The position numbers were made by a program, and so were the translations under genes. A stretch of 64,000 nt of DNA, from NCBI GenBank assembly GCA_011390805.1, contig JAABRT010000002.1, positions 60,537 to 124,536 on the forward strand, written 5' to 3'. The notes under the pieces are model-generated. The model had not been told where the DNA came from and did not search any database. It was given only the letters and a program-made list of their open reading frames with translations. The stretch comes from Gemmatimonas sp. (GTDB lineage Bacteria; Gemmatimonadota; Gemmatimonadetes; Gemmatimonadales; Gemmatimonadaceae). The first letter of the stretch is position 1, and every line of letters starts with the position of its first letter. Shown piece after piece: positions 8,634 to 17,027 of the stretch.

Positions 8634-9251
8634 ATGTCTGATCACGCGGGCGATCGGCTCGCAGCGGCCCTCGGCCACCCTGTTATCGAGCGAATTTCGT
8701 CGCAGCTCGCCTCGCGGCAGCCCTTTGAAGCAGCGTGGGACAATCAAACACGGCTGGCTGCGGTAGCGGCAATCTTGCGCGTTACCGACCAGCCGGAGTT
8801 GCTGTTCATCAAGCGGGCGGAAGCGATCGGGGATCCGTGGAGCGGCCATATGGCCTTTCCCGGCGGGCGTCATGAAACCGTAGACCACACGTTGCGCGAA
8901 ACGGCGATCCGTGAAACACGGGAAGAAACGTCAATCGATTTGCTCGCGCATGGACAGTTGCTCGGTGTGCTCGACGATCTGGCGCCACGCAGTCCCCGTC
9001 TGCCGCGCATCAACATCCGACCGTATGTGGCCGTTGTGCGGCCGGATGTGGTGATTGTGCCGAGTCACGAAGTCGCGTTGCACTTCTGGGTGCCCATTGG
9101 CTCACTGGGTGCGCCGGAAATGCAGACCGAGCATGAGATGGAGTTTGAAGGATCGCGTCTGCGGTTTCCCGGCTACCGGGTGGGGCCACACGTTGCGTGG
9201 GGGCTCACGGAGCGCATTGTCCGCCAGCTGCTGGGGCTGCTTTCACACTGA
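8634..9251 (+). CDS. Nudix hydrolase, coenzyme A pyrophosphatase type
   Basis: This 205-residue protein has the CoA-pyrophosphatase arrangement: the upstream motif LLFIKRAEAIGDPWSGH leading into MAFPGGRH, followed by a Nudix box whose core reads TAIRETREETSIDL. The final box glycine is replaced (EETS instead of EExG), which is tolerated in parts of the family. Family members split CoA and its derivatives into phosphopantetheine and 3',5'-ADP, removing oxidised CoA. The protein is about as long as the NudL family. It starts two bases after the rhodanese stop. It could have another nucleotide substrate, but the upstream motif makes the CoA type the best choice. Confidence 0.8.
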   Translation: MSDHAGDRLAAALGHPVIERISSQLASRQPFEAAWDNQTRLAAVAAILRVTDQPELLFIKRAEAIGDPWSGHMAFPGGRHETVDHTLRETAIRETREETSIDLLAHGQLLGVLDDLAPRSPRLPRINIRPYVAVVRPDVVIVPSHEVALHFWVPIGSLGAPEMQTEHEMEFEGSRLRFPGYRVGPHVAWGLTERIVRQLLGLLSH

Positions 9252-9330
9252 CCTGCGGTGCGAGAACAGGTGGTACCGTGATGCCTTCGGGGTAGTTTAC
9301 GAAGCACTCACTCCTCCCACTGCTCAGATC

Positions 9331-11127
9331 ATGCCCCAGCCTACGCGCACATTCGCTCTTCTGGCCGCCGCGGTGCTTTTCACGGCTTGCACTCGTCCGT
9401 CGCCCGCCACATCTGCTTCGTCGCCGCTGGCGGGCAAGCGCGCCGAGGGGCAAAACGGCATGGTCAGTACATCGCAGCAGCAGGCCACCATGGCTGGCGT
9501 GGAGATTCTGCGTGCTGGTGGAAACGCAGTTGACGCTGCGGTGGCGGCTGGCTTCGCGCTGTCGGTGGTTGACCCCTCGCAAACCGGCCTGGGGGGCGGT
9601 GGTGCCGCCACGATGTACATGGCCTCGTCGGCGACGGTGGACCACCTGTCGTTTTACGGGCGCGCCGGTGAAAGCGACGAATGGACGCGACCGGATACCG
9701 GCGCGCGTACGGCGGAGCGTGCGGGTCGGGGTGCGGCTACCCCGGGCATGGTGAGCGGTTTGCTCACGATGCACGCCAAGTACGGCACGCTCTCACGCGA
9801 GCGTGTACTCGCACCGGCCATCAAGTTGGCGCGCGAGGGTTTCAGTGTGTCGCCGTTACTGTCGCGCACGATCGCGTCTGCCAGTGAGCGGGTGGCCGCC
9901 GAACCACATGCTGCGGCGCGGTTCATGCCCGATGGTGTGCCACTTCGCCCCGGACAAATACTTGTGCAGCCGGAACTCGCCGCGTTGCTGGAGCTGATTG
10001 CCGTGGCGGGTGAAGATGCGTTTTATCGTAGCGCATTCGCCGAACGTCTGGCGTACCACGTGCAGGAGCGTGGTGGGCTCATTACCACCAACGACATGGC
10101 CACGTACAAAAGCACGTGGACACGTCCACTGTGCACCACCTGGCGCGATTACACCGTATTGGGGGCGCCGCCTCCAATGGGAGGGGCGGTCGTGCTGGCG
10201 ATGCTGCACCTCGCCAACCGGTCCGGTCTCACGAACTCGGCCGGCTACACGCAGAATCCGTCTACGGCCACATCGTTTGCCCAGCTCATTCGGGTTGCGC
10301 AGATCGATGGACAGCGGTGGCGTGGTGATCCGGCGGTGATGTCGGTACCGGCGCGTGGCGTATCGAGTGCGCAGTACGCGATGGATCGCTCACCGCAGCT
10401 GTTTGCGCCGATCAGCGACAGCATGGTGGCGGGCGACCCGTGGGCTGCCGACGCGGCCGCCGTGCCCAACGCCTGTGAGGCGTTCGATCCGTTCCCCGCC
10501 GCAGTCCCGCCCCGTCGTTCTCCGGGTGACGCGGGGCCTGCTGCGCTGGATTATGCGTTGTCTGCCGCGGAAGACGTGTTGGGCGAAGACAGCAGCTTCA
10601 CATCGCATCTCAGTGTTGTAGACGCCAACGGCAACGCCGTGGCGATGACGACAACAGTTGGTGTGCTGTTTGGTTCGGGGGTGTGGAGCGACGGCGTGTG
10701 GCTGAACTCGGTGGGGCGCAACTTCGACGCTCGCACGCGAGGCACGAATCGCTACAGCAACTCCACCATGGCGCCTACGATTTTTCTGGAAGGCAACAGA
10801 GTGCGATTGGTGGTTGGTGCAGCGGGATCGCAGTATATCCAGCCCTCCACGGCGCAGGTGAGTGTGCGCATGCTCATTTTTGGTGAGGACCCCGCGATGG
10901 CGCTGGCCGCACCGCGTTTGCACCCGACGTGGACATCGCGTGAGGTGGAAGTGGAGCCGGGCTTCAGTCCCGATGTGTACAGTGCGCTGGTGGAGCGTGG
11001 TTTTAACCCGCTCTCTCGGGTGGGCGACATTCTCTTTGGCGGTGTGCATGCGGTGTACGTGGCACCCGATGGGCGTCGAATCGGTGCGGCGGACCATCGG
11101 CGGGACGGGTTCGCAGCGGCGCAGTAG
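9331..11127 (+). CDS. Gamma-glutamyltranspeptidase-family lipoprotein
   Basis: This 598-residue Ntn-hydrolase cleaves gamma-glutamyl bonds such as that in glutathione and self-processes into two subunits. The signal peptide ends in lipobox LFTAC (Cys about 21), so the mature protein is probably anchored at the outer membrane facing the periplasm. The conserved start of the family is seen as GMVSTSQQQATMAGVEIL and GGNAVDAAVAA. The nucleophile threonine that begins the small subunit is Thr424 in SSFTSHLSVVD, followed by GNAVAMTTT and LFGSGVW. I chose the ATG at 9331 because it gives the lipoprotein signal; open frame upstream overlaps the Nudix gene. Whether it acts as hydrolase or transferase cannot be seen. 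Confidence 0.88.
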   Translation: MPQPTRTFALLAAAVLFTACTRPSPATSASSPLAGKRAEGQNGMVSTSQQQATMAGVEILRAGGNAVDAAVAAGFALSVVDPSQTGLGGGGAATMYMASSATVDHLSFYGRAGESDEWTRPDTGARTAERAGRGAATPGMVSGLLTMHAKYGTLSRERVLAPAIKLAREGFSVSPLLSRTIASASERVAAEPHAAARFMPDGVPLRPGQILVQPELAALLELIAVAGEDAFYRSAFAERLAYHVQERGGLITTNDMATYKSTWTRPLCTTWRDYTVLGAPPPMGGAVVLAMLHLANRSGLTNSAGYTQNPSTATSFAQLIRVAQIDGQRWRGDPAVMSVPARGVSSAQYAMDRSPQLFAPISDSMVAGDPWAADAAAVPNACEAFDPFPAAVPPRRSPGDAGPAALDYALSAAEDVLGEDSSFTSHLSVVDANGNAVAMTTTVGVLFGSGVWSDGVWLNSVGRNFDARTRGTNRYSNSTMAPTIFLEGNRVRLVVGAAGSQYIQPSTAQVSVRMLIFGEDPAMALAAPRLHPTWTSREVEVEPGFSPDVYSALVERGFNPLSRVGDILFGGVHAVYVAPDGRRIGAADHRRDGFAAAQ

Positions 11128-11210
11128 CGCTGCTGCCTCACGGTACGCTGGATGAGATCGCGGGTGCGTGTGATTAGCTTGCGTCTGGCGTTCGCCGGAA
11201 GTCAGCCCTC

Positions 11211-11999
11211 GTGTCATTAAATGGAAGTCGAATGCACGCTGCCGCCAAAAACTCTGCACGTACGACAGCGTCGTCCCCCACGCCTTCTCCGGACATGGAT
11301 ATCGAACCGGGCGTTGATCCGGGTCGTATGAGTGCGCCGGTTGAGGATTACCTCAAGGCGATCTATGATCTCGCCGGCCAGAGCGGGACTGCGTCTACGA
11401 ACGATGTCGCGGCGCGGCTCGGCGTCGCACCGGCGTCGGTCACGGGCATGATCAGACGGTTGTCGGGGCAGGGTCTCATTGAGTACGAGCGTTACCGCGG
11501 CGTGCGACTCAATGACTCCGGTCGCGCAGTTGCACTACGCACGATCCGGCGACACCGCGTGATTGAAACGTACCTCACCGAGGTTCTGGGGTACGCCTGG
11601 GATTGCGTGCACGATGAAGCTGAACGCCTGGAGCATGCCGCGTCCGACGAACTGGTGGAACGCATGGCGACGGCTCTGGGCAATCCAACCGCCGATCCAC
11701 ATGGTGCGCCAATTCCCACCGCCGACGGACACGTAGACGAACGGAAACATCGCTCGCTCGCTGATCTGGAAATCGGTACGCTCGCCCGTATGGTGCGGGT
11801 CAGTGACAAAAACGCCGGATTGCTGCGCTATCTCGCGGAGATCGATCTCACACCGGGAGCCGAAGTACAGGTGCTCGCGCGCGCGCCCTTCGACGGGCCG
11901 CTCACGCTGCAGGTGGGCGGCACGGAGTCGGTGGTGGGGCAGGGACTCGCCGAACAGGTGATGGTGGAGGAAGTTGAGGCGACTCCAGACAAATCGTGA
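11211..11999 (+). CDS. DtxR/MntR-family metal-dependent transcriptional regulator
   Basis: This 262-residue protein has a DtxR winged helix (APVEDYLKAIYDLAGQSG, then DVAARLGVAPASVTGMIRRL), a metal-binding dimerisation domain (HRVIETYLTEVLGYAWD, HDEAERLEHAAS) and a C-terminal FeoA/SH3-like domain (LEIGTLARMVRVSD...AEVQVLAR). Members bind Fe(II) or Mn(II) and repress uptake genes or activate export genes. An N-terminal extension of about 40 residues precedes the fold. The GTG at 11211 has GGAAG nine bases upstream; ATG codons at 11232, 11295 and 11328 are alternatives. It lies 40 bases before the ABC permease cluster, and a TerC-type protein (62720) is elsewhere in the window, but no metal importer is next to it. 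Confidence 0.9.
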   Translation: MSLNGSRMHAAAKNSARTTASSPTPSPDMDIEPGVDPGRMSAPVEDYLKAIYDLAGQSGTASTNDVAARLGVAPASVTGMIRRLSGQGLIEYERYRGVRLNDSGRAVALRTIRRHRVIETYLTEVLGYAWDCVHDEAERLEHAASDELVERMATALGNPTADPHGAPIPTADGHVDERKHRSLADLEIGTLARMVRVSDKNAGLLRYLAEIDLTPGAEVQVLARAPFDGPLTLQVGGTESVVGQGLAEQVMVEEVEATPDKS

Positions 12000-12009
12000 G
12001 ACGGAACGA

Positions 12010-12027
12010 ACGGGCTCGGTGGCCCGT
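12010..12027 (+). terminator. Short hairpin between the DtxR gene and the permease gene
   Basis: The sequence ACGGGC-TCGGTG-GCCCGT forms a perfect 6-bp stem with a 6-base loop, 11 bases after the DtxR stop codon. No T-run follows, so it may only weaken read-through or protect the 3' end. Confidence 0.3.
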
Positions 12028-12039
12028 TGCCGCTGTGAT

Positions 12040-13002
12040 ATGCTAACGGTGCTTTTCGTGTCATTCATTGCAAAATCAGTGCGTCGCACTGCAGCCCTCA
12101 CGCTGAGCGGCGCGCTGTTGTGGCCGCAGATGATCGCCGCGCAGGCCGCGCAGGCCGCGCAGGTCGCGCCCGAGCCGCAATCCATCTTCGGCCGTCCGTT
12201 ACAGGCTGCGGTGCAGGGGCGCGTCGCCCCCGAAGTGCGCGGTATCGCCATCGATGAGCGGCTGGCGGCCGATTACGGGCTGGCGATTGGCGACACGGTA
12301 CGCGTATCGCCGGAGGCCGGCACTCTTGGTGAGCTGGTGCGCGTTGATGCGATCATGCAGCGCAGCGCCGACCCGAGTGAAGTGGCGCGCAGTGAGTTCC
12401 GCGTGCGGTTACACCTTGATCAGCTGCAACGGCTTGTCGACAGCGAAGATCGTGTAGACCGCTTTGCTGTGGCGGCGAGAAGCGACGCCGGACCGGCGGC
12501 GACCGACACACTTGTTTCCCGCATCAATCACGTGGCGTTTGGATTTCGCGCGCACGCGTCGCGCGACGTTGCGGTGGAAAGTTCTCGAACATTTCAGGTA
12601 GTGGATCGCTTTCACCGGGCAATCGGCGGCATCACGATTGTGGCCAGCACGGTGTTTCTGCTGTGTATCCTGTTGCTCAAAGTTGAGGAGCGGCGGCGCG
12701 TGATCGCCTCGTTGCGACTCGCCGGATTGTCACGCCGTACTGTGGCGCTGTTCGTGATTGCCGAAGCCGGTGTGATTGCCGTGCTGGGTAGCGCGGCCGG
12801 TGCGGTCATCGGATGGCTGGTCACGATCGCCGTGAATGCGCATTATCAGCGGCTCTTCCGCACGCCGCTCACATTTGCGGTGCTCACGCCACGCATTCTG
12901 ATGTTCGCCGTGCTGCTGTCCATACTGCTTGGGCTGGTGGCCGGCTCTTTGGCCGCATGGCGACTTGTGCGTCAGCCGCCGCTGGCGTTGCTGGGACGCT
13001 GA
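12040..13002 (+). CDS. FtsX/MacB-like ABC permease lacking the usual N-terminal half
   Basis: This 320-residue protein has an N-terminal hydrophobic segment that reads like a signal peptide (LTLSGALLWPQMIAAQ), an AAQAAQ repeat, a periplasmic segment with GIAIDERLAADYGLAIGD, and three C-terminal membrane segments (about 220-315) including the coupling-type stretch EERRRVIASLRLAGLSRRTV. MacB-type permeases normally begin with a transmembrane helix and a first half of the periplasmic domain; that part is missing here, while a later gene of the cluster (15501) carries just such an N-terminal half. The ATG at 12040 is preferred; an earlier start overlaps the DtxR gene. The next gene's ATG overlaps its TGA (TGATG). 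Confidence 0.75.
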   Translation: MLTVLFVSFIAKSVRRTAALTLSGALLWPQMIAAQAAQAAQVAPEPQSIFGRPLQAAVQGRVAPEVRGIAIDERLAADYGLAIGDTVRVSPEAGTLGELVRVDAIMQRSADPSEVARSEFRVRLHLDQLQRLVDSEDRVDRFAVAARSDAGPAATDTLVSRINHVAFGFRAHASRDVAVESSRTFQVVDRFHRAIGGITIVASTVFLLCILLLKVEERRRVIASLRLAGLSRRTVALFVIAEAGVIAVLGSAAGAVIGWLVTIAVNAHYQRLFRTPLTFAVLTPRILMFAVLLSILLGLVAGSLAAWRLVRQPPLALLGR

Positions 13003-14279
13003 TGCGATTGACGCTGGCTTTCGCGGCCTTGCGCAGACATCCCATGCGCACATTGCTGGCCATCTTCGGACTCGCCATCGCCGCGGCCTTGCTTATTGAT
13101 ATGGTGATGCTGGCCACCGGGATGCGCGAGTCGTTTCGCTCGCTGCTCACATCGCAGGGCTATGAGTTGCGCGTGACACCGCGTGGTACGCTGCCCTTTG
13201 ATACTGAAGCGACGGTAGGCGGAGCAGCGGAGCTCGTGGCCGAGCTACGGGCGCATCCGGATATCGAACGTGTAAGTCCTTCATTGGGCACGACAGTGCA
13301 GGTATCCAGCGCGGGCAGCAGTCGCAGCGGCGGTACCAGCGCCGGCGCAGACACCAGCACCACCAGCGCTACCACGACCAGTGCCTTCGCGCTTGGCACG
13401 CAACCGGATGTGCAGGGCGAGTATTCCGTGCTCACCGGTCGTGCGCCCGCAGCGGGCGACAGCGTGCTGCGTGAAGTGATCGTGAATGGCGCGCTGTTGC
13501 AAAAACTGTCGGCCCGTGTGGGGGACACATTGACGGTCACTACCGGCCGCAGCGCGCAGCTGCGCATGTCGGGTGATCAATCGATGGTGATCATCACCGG
13601 CGAAGCGCGCTTTCTCTACGTCCCGCCGGGACTGCCTGCAATGTCGGCGCCGCTTGCGGCCGTGCAAACATTTCTTGGTGACGCGGGACGCGATCGCATT
13701 TCACTGGCCATGGCATCGGTACGCTCAGCGCCTGGCGACAATCAGAACAACAGTGCGCGCACGGAAGCGGTGCGCGAGTGGATCGAAACAACGTTTTCGC
13801 GTGTCACGGCAATATCCACCGAAACGGCCATCGTGCAGGTTGAAGAGCGTCTGGCCTATTTCCGTCAGCTCGCCTTCATCCTTGGCGCGCTGAGTCTGGT
13901 AATCGGTGTGCTGCTCGTGACCACGCTTGTATCACTCTCGGTGAACGAACGACTGGGTGAGCTGGCGGTGCTGCGCGCAATTGGTGTAGCGCGAGGCGGT
14001 GTGTTGCAACAAATCATGCTGGAAGGGCTGCTGCTCGGTGTTGCCGGCATCACACTCGGTCTCGGACTCGGCCTCATTACTGCGCAATGGCTCAACACGA
14101 TTCTGCGCGACTTCCCAGGGCTGCCGGCCGATCTTGATTTTTTCGTCTGGAGCGCCGAGGCAGCGTGGAAGTCACTGGCCATGTTGCTGGTGGCGTCTAC
14201 ACTCGCCGGTGCATGGCCAGCGTGGCGCGCGTCAAAGTTGCGGGTGGCGCAGGCACTGAGGGAGGAAGCCATAGGGTGA
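13002..14279 (+). CDS. FtsX/MacB-like ABC transporter permease
   Basis: This 425-residue protein is a complete MacB-type permease: an N-terminal membrane helix (LLAIFGLAIAAALLIDMVML), a periplasmic domain of about 230 residues, and three C-terminal helices with the conserved segment NERLGELAVLRAIGVARGGV. The periplasmic domain contains a Ser/Thr/Gly/Ala-rich insert (about residues 105-130), probably a flexible loop. Such permeases use cytoplasmic ATPase strokes to drive periplasmic lipid or lipoprotein movement. The ATG at 13002 sits in a TGATG overlap with the preceding gene. The ATPase gene follows after a repeat-bearing gap of 295 bases. Confidence 0.85.
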   Translation: MRLTLAFAALRRHPMRTLLAIFGLAIAAALLIDMVMLATGMRESFRSLLTSQGYELRVTPRGTLPFDTEATVGGAAELVAELRAHPDIERVSPSLGTTVQVSSAGSSRSGGTSAGADTSTTSATTTSAFALGTQPDVQGEYSVLTGRAPAAGDSVLREVIVNGALLQKLSARVGDTLTVTTGRSAQLRMSGDQSMVIITGEARFLYVPPGLPAMSAPLAAVQTFLGDAGRDRISLAMASVRSAPGDNQNNSARTEAVREWIETTFSRVTAISTETAIVQVEERLAYFRQLAFILGALSLVIGVLLVTTLVSLSVNERLGELAVLRAIGVARGGVLQQIMLEGLLLGVAGITLGLGLGLITAQWLNTILRDFPGLPADLDFFVWSAEAAWKSLAMLLVASTLAGAWPAWRASKLRVAQALREEAIG

Positions 14280-14308
14280 GGTGCAAGGCGAGTGTGCGCA
14301 GGGCTCGA

Positions 14309-14326
14309 GAACGGCAACTGCCGTTC
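14309..14326 (+). terminator. Hairpin after the permease gene
   Basis: GAACGGC-AACT-GCCGTTC is a perfect 7-bp stem with a 4-base loop, 30 bases after the permease stop codon. No T-run follows. It may be a partial terminator or a 3' stabiliser between the permease pair and the ATPase gene. Confidence 0.4.
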
Positions 14327-14372
14327 GACCGCGTGTTCAGTCAGGGTAAACGGTTCACAGTGCGCGGTAACT

Positions 14373-14546
14373 GCAAACCGTTCACTGTTCACCGCAACCC
14401 AAAACGCCGTCAAACGGCAGCAACAAAACCGCAAACCGTCCACAGTTAACCGCAACCGATAACGCGGTCAAACGGCAGTCAAAAATCCGTAAACCGTCCA
14501 CAGTTCACCGCAACTGAAAACGACGTCAAACGTAAGTCGCATTTCG
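14373..14546. repeat. Three tandem copies of a 58-bp repeat, each with a small hairpin
   Basis: Copies begin at 14373, 14431 and 14489 with an exact 58-base period and share the pattern gYaaaccgtYcacagttcac, then cgcaac, then a short inverted repeat around TCAAACG. A diverged part copy lies at 14345-14370. The hairpin is GCCGT-CAA-ACGGC in copy 1 (14406-14418) and ACGT-CAA-ACGT in copy 3 (14523-14533), so pairing is kept although bases differ. Together with the flanks it fills the 295-base gap between permease and ATPase genes. No coding potential was seen. Confidence 0.85.
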
Positions 14547-14574
14547 CAGTCCGCCACACAACCGCTCTCCACAC

Positions 14575-15504
14575 ATGACACGCATTCTCATCGAAGCCTC
14601 AAACGTCCAGCGCCGCTATCGTACCGGCGGTACCGATGTGCACGCGCTGCGCGGCGTGTCGCTTCGCATACACGAAGGTGAGTTTGTGGCCATCGTTGGT
14701 GCCAGTGGTTCCGGTAAGTCAACGCTGCTGCACCTGCTCGGCGCCGTAGATGCGCCCGACAGCGGCAAGGTGTTGTTCGATGGCAACGATATCTCCGGCC
14801 TCACCGACGCACAGGCCACACTGCTTCGCTTGCATCGTGTGGGACTGGTGTTTCAGCGCTTCTATCTCATGCCCACATTGTCGGCGCTGGAAAACGTGGC
14901 CCTGCCAATGGCGGAGGCTGGTGTGCCAACCACCGAGCGTCGCACACGTGCGCAACAGCTGCTGTCGTTTGTAGGGCTGGGCGAACGCGCGTCGCATCGG
15001 CCTACGCAGCTGTCAGGCGGAGAGCAGCAACGTGTAGCGGTTGCGCGTGCGTTGGCCAACAAGCCTGCGCTGCTGCTGGCCGATGAACCCACGGGGGAGC
15101 TCGATGCGGCCACGGGCAAAGCGCTCATTGAGTTGCTGCAGTCGCTCAACGCTGATGGACTCACCTGTGTGCTGGTGACGCACGATCCGGCGTTGGCGCA
15201 GTCGGCACGGCGTGTGATTACGATGCGTGACGGACAGATCGTATCGGACACGCCAGTCGCCGAGCACGTGGTGGTTCCGACTGCCGGCGATGAGCAAACG
15301 GCCAACGCTGCATCGCAACCTGCGTCGCAACCTGCATCGCAACCTGCGTCGCAACCTGTATCGCAACCTGCGTCGCAATCGGCGTCCCATCCGTCATCGC
15401 CCCAACCGTCAAGCAAGTCCGCCGCCACCGCGCCCGTCGAAGTCACGCGCCGCCCGTCGCTTACACCAGCCGACGCTGACGCTGCCTTTGGTGCAAAGGA
15501 ATGA
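14575..15504 (+). CDS. ABC transporter ATP-binding protein (MacB/LolD type) with a repeat-encoded tail
   Basis: This 309-residue ATPase powers the neighbouring permeases. Walker A GASGSGKST (about residues 43-51), the signature LSGGEQQRVAVARAL and Walker B LLLADEPTGELD are intact, and the sequence is of the LolD/MacB kind. After about residue 235 the protein continues into a low-complexity tail dominated by the four-residue unit SQPA and ending in Ser/Pro-rich sequence; the tail is encoded by 12-base tandem repeats. Such a tail is not part of the ABC fold. The stop overlaps the next ATG (ATGA at 15501-15504). Confidence 0.9.
   Translation: MTRILIEASNVQRRYRTGGTDVHALRGVSLRIHEGEFVAIVGASGSGKSTLLHLLGAVDAPDSGKVLFDGNDISGLTDAQATLLRLHRVGLVFQRFYLMPTLSALENVALPMAEAGVPTTERRTRAQQLLSFVGLGERASHRPTQLSGGEQQRVAVARALANKPALLLADEPTGELDAATGKALIELLQSLNADGLTCVLVTHDPALAQSARRVITMRDGQIVSDTPVAEHVVVPTAGDEQTANAASQPASQPASQPASQPVSQPASQSASHPSSPQPSSKSAATAPVEVTRRPSLTPADADAAFGAKE
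15310..15393 (+). repeat. 12-bp tandem repeat, about six to seven copies, inside the ABC ATPase gene
   Basis: The unit gcRtcgcaacct is repeated from 15310. The first four copies alternate a/g at position 3, the fifth carries gta, and the sixth and seventh are diverged. It encodes the SQPA repeats of the ATPase tail. The period is a multiple of three, so copy-number changes alter tail length without breaking the frame. Confidence 0.9.
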
Positions 15505-17000
15505 TCTGGCAGCTCGCCTGGCGTAATGTCACCGACAAACCGTGGCGTGCACTGCTGCTGCTGCTCGGCTACGGGTTGGGGGTGGCCGTCATGATCACGC
15601 TGCTGGCGGTCGGTGAGGCCATGGTGTCACAAGCACGCGAAGAAAAGCTCGTGGGCGGCGGTGACATCACCGTGTTGCCCGACGGCATTGATCTCGAGGT
15701 GCTGAAAACCGGTGGGTTGGGCGGCATGTTTTTTTCGGTGCCCAATGCGCGCTTCGTGTACCGGCAGGTACTCTCGTCGCCACGACACGAAGCACTGGTG
15801 CAGGCCGTCGCGCCACAGCTCGACAACAAGTTGCTCTACCTCACCACTGCGTCTGGCGTTGAACTCCCGGTGCGTGCCACCGGAGAGCTGCCTGATGCCA
15901 CCCGGGACGTAGGCGCTGCACCGGTGTTGCTGGCTGGCGAATGGACTAACGACGACGTTGACAATCGTTGGGCGTCGCCAACACCGGCCGAGCTGCGACA
16001 TGATCTCGATCATTTTCATTTGCCCGGCAATGAAGTTGCCAATCGTGATTCGTGGGGCGAGTGGCACTACTTCAACGTGCTCTCCGATGACGCCACACGA
16101 TGGGCCTTTATTTCGTTTATCGTGGGTGGCGACGTAACGCAGGGTGAGTGGGGGGGACAGGTACTGGTCACGCTGCACACGGTGGGACAGCCGGCACGTC
16201 GGTATTCAGCCTCTGTGCCGTCTGACAGCGTACGGTTCTCCACGGCCGATGCCGATTTGCATATCGGCAGCGCGAGTGTAGTGGTGCAGGAAGACGGCAC
16301 GTACGCCGTGCGCGCACGCGTACGCGATGAACAGCGCGGTACACCGCTCGATATTGACTTTGTCGTCAAACCCGAGCCCTACGCCAACTTTCCCGGCGCA
16401 TCACTCAACAGTGGTCCCTTCACCTCGGGTTACGCGGTACCGGCGCTGCGCGCGACGGCCACCGGTTTTCTGTGCCGACAGCCCGCCAATGCGTGTGAGC
16501 GGTACGAAAATGCGCGCGCCTACCACGACCACAACTGGGGCGTGTGGCGTGGGGTCACCTGGGAGTGGGGCGCTGCGCGCGCCGGTTCGCTTGGCTTGCT
16601 CTTCGGACGCGTGCAACCACCCGACTCGCTGCAGTCCGCCGCACCACTCTTCGTGTACGTGACCGATTCGTTGGGCTTTGTGTCGCTCTTCCGTCCTGCG
16701 ACTGTGGAATACGAGGACGGAGGTGAAGTGCGTGTGGCCGGACGCACACTGCAGGTCCCATCACGCGGCGTCATGGAAGACGTGCGCGGCGGTGATTCAC
16801 TGCGCGTGGAACTGCTGGTAGACGATGCAACGGCCACTGACACGCGGCAGGGGCTGATAGACCGCGGGGAGTCGGAGCAGGCCCGTGCATTGCGGCGGCC
16901 GTATTTCGTGCAAATGCAGGGGCGCGTGCGCATTACGATGCGTGTGCGCGGCGTACGCTATGAGCACACAGGTACCGGTTTCTTCGAAACCTATCGCTGA
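15501..17000 (+). CDS. Permease N-terminal half fused to an AttH/CrtC-like (lipocalin-type) domain
   Basis: This 499-residue protein starts like a MacB-type permease (WQLAWRNVTDKPWRA, then a membrane helix GYGLGVAVMITLLAVGEAM and the start of a periplasmic domain). It then becomes an AttH/carotenoid-1,2-hydratase-like domain: GEWHYFNVLSDD (about 186), the diagnostic HDHNWGVWRG (about 337) and further beta-rich sequence. CrtC hydrates carotenoids; the AttH branch has no settled activity but is typically encoded with an ABC transporter (att genes of Agrobacterium). No phytoene-pathway genes are nearby, so a periplasmic lipid-handling role is the better inference. The start is the ATG of the ATGA overlap. 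Confidence 0.75.
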   Translation: MIWQLAWRNVTDKPWRALLLLLGYGLGVAVMITLLAVGEAMVSQAREEKLVGGGDITVLPDGIDLEVLKTGGLGGMFFSVPNARFVYRQVLSSPRHEALVQAVAPQLDNKLLYLTTASGVELPVRATGELPDATRDVGAAPVLLAGEWTNDDVDNRWASPTPAELRHDLDHFHLPGNEVANRDSWGEWHYFNVLSDDATRWAFISFIVGGDVTQGEWGGQVLVTLHTVGQPARRYSASVPSDSVRFSTADADLHIGSASVVVQEDGTYAVRARVRDEQRGTPLDIDFVVKPEPYANFPGASLNSGPFTSGYAVPALRATATGFLCRQPANACERYENARAYHDHNWGVWRGVTWEWGAARAGSLGLLFGRVQPPDSLQSAAPLFVYVTDSLGFVSLFRPATVEYEDGGEVRVAGRTLQVPSRGVMEDVRGGDSLRVELLVDDATATDTRQGLIDRGESEQARALRRPYFVQMQGRVRITMRVRGVRYEHTGTGFFETYR

Positions 17001-17027
17001 TTCGCGTGGCACCGCTATCGTTCAACT

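Noticed and set aside
10390..11259. Long open frame opposite the gamma-glutamyltranspeptidase gene
   Set aside because: It is antisense to a strongly conserved gene and its His/Arg-rich translation has no domain pattern.
14345..14546. CRISPR array
   Set aside because: The 58-base units are contiguous and similar over their whole length, with no unique spacers and no cas genes nearby.
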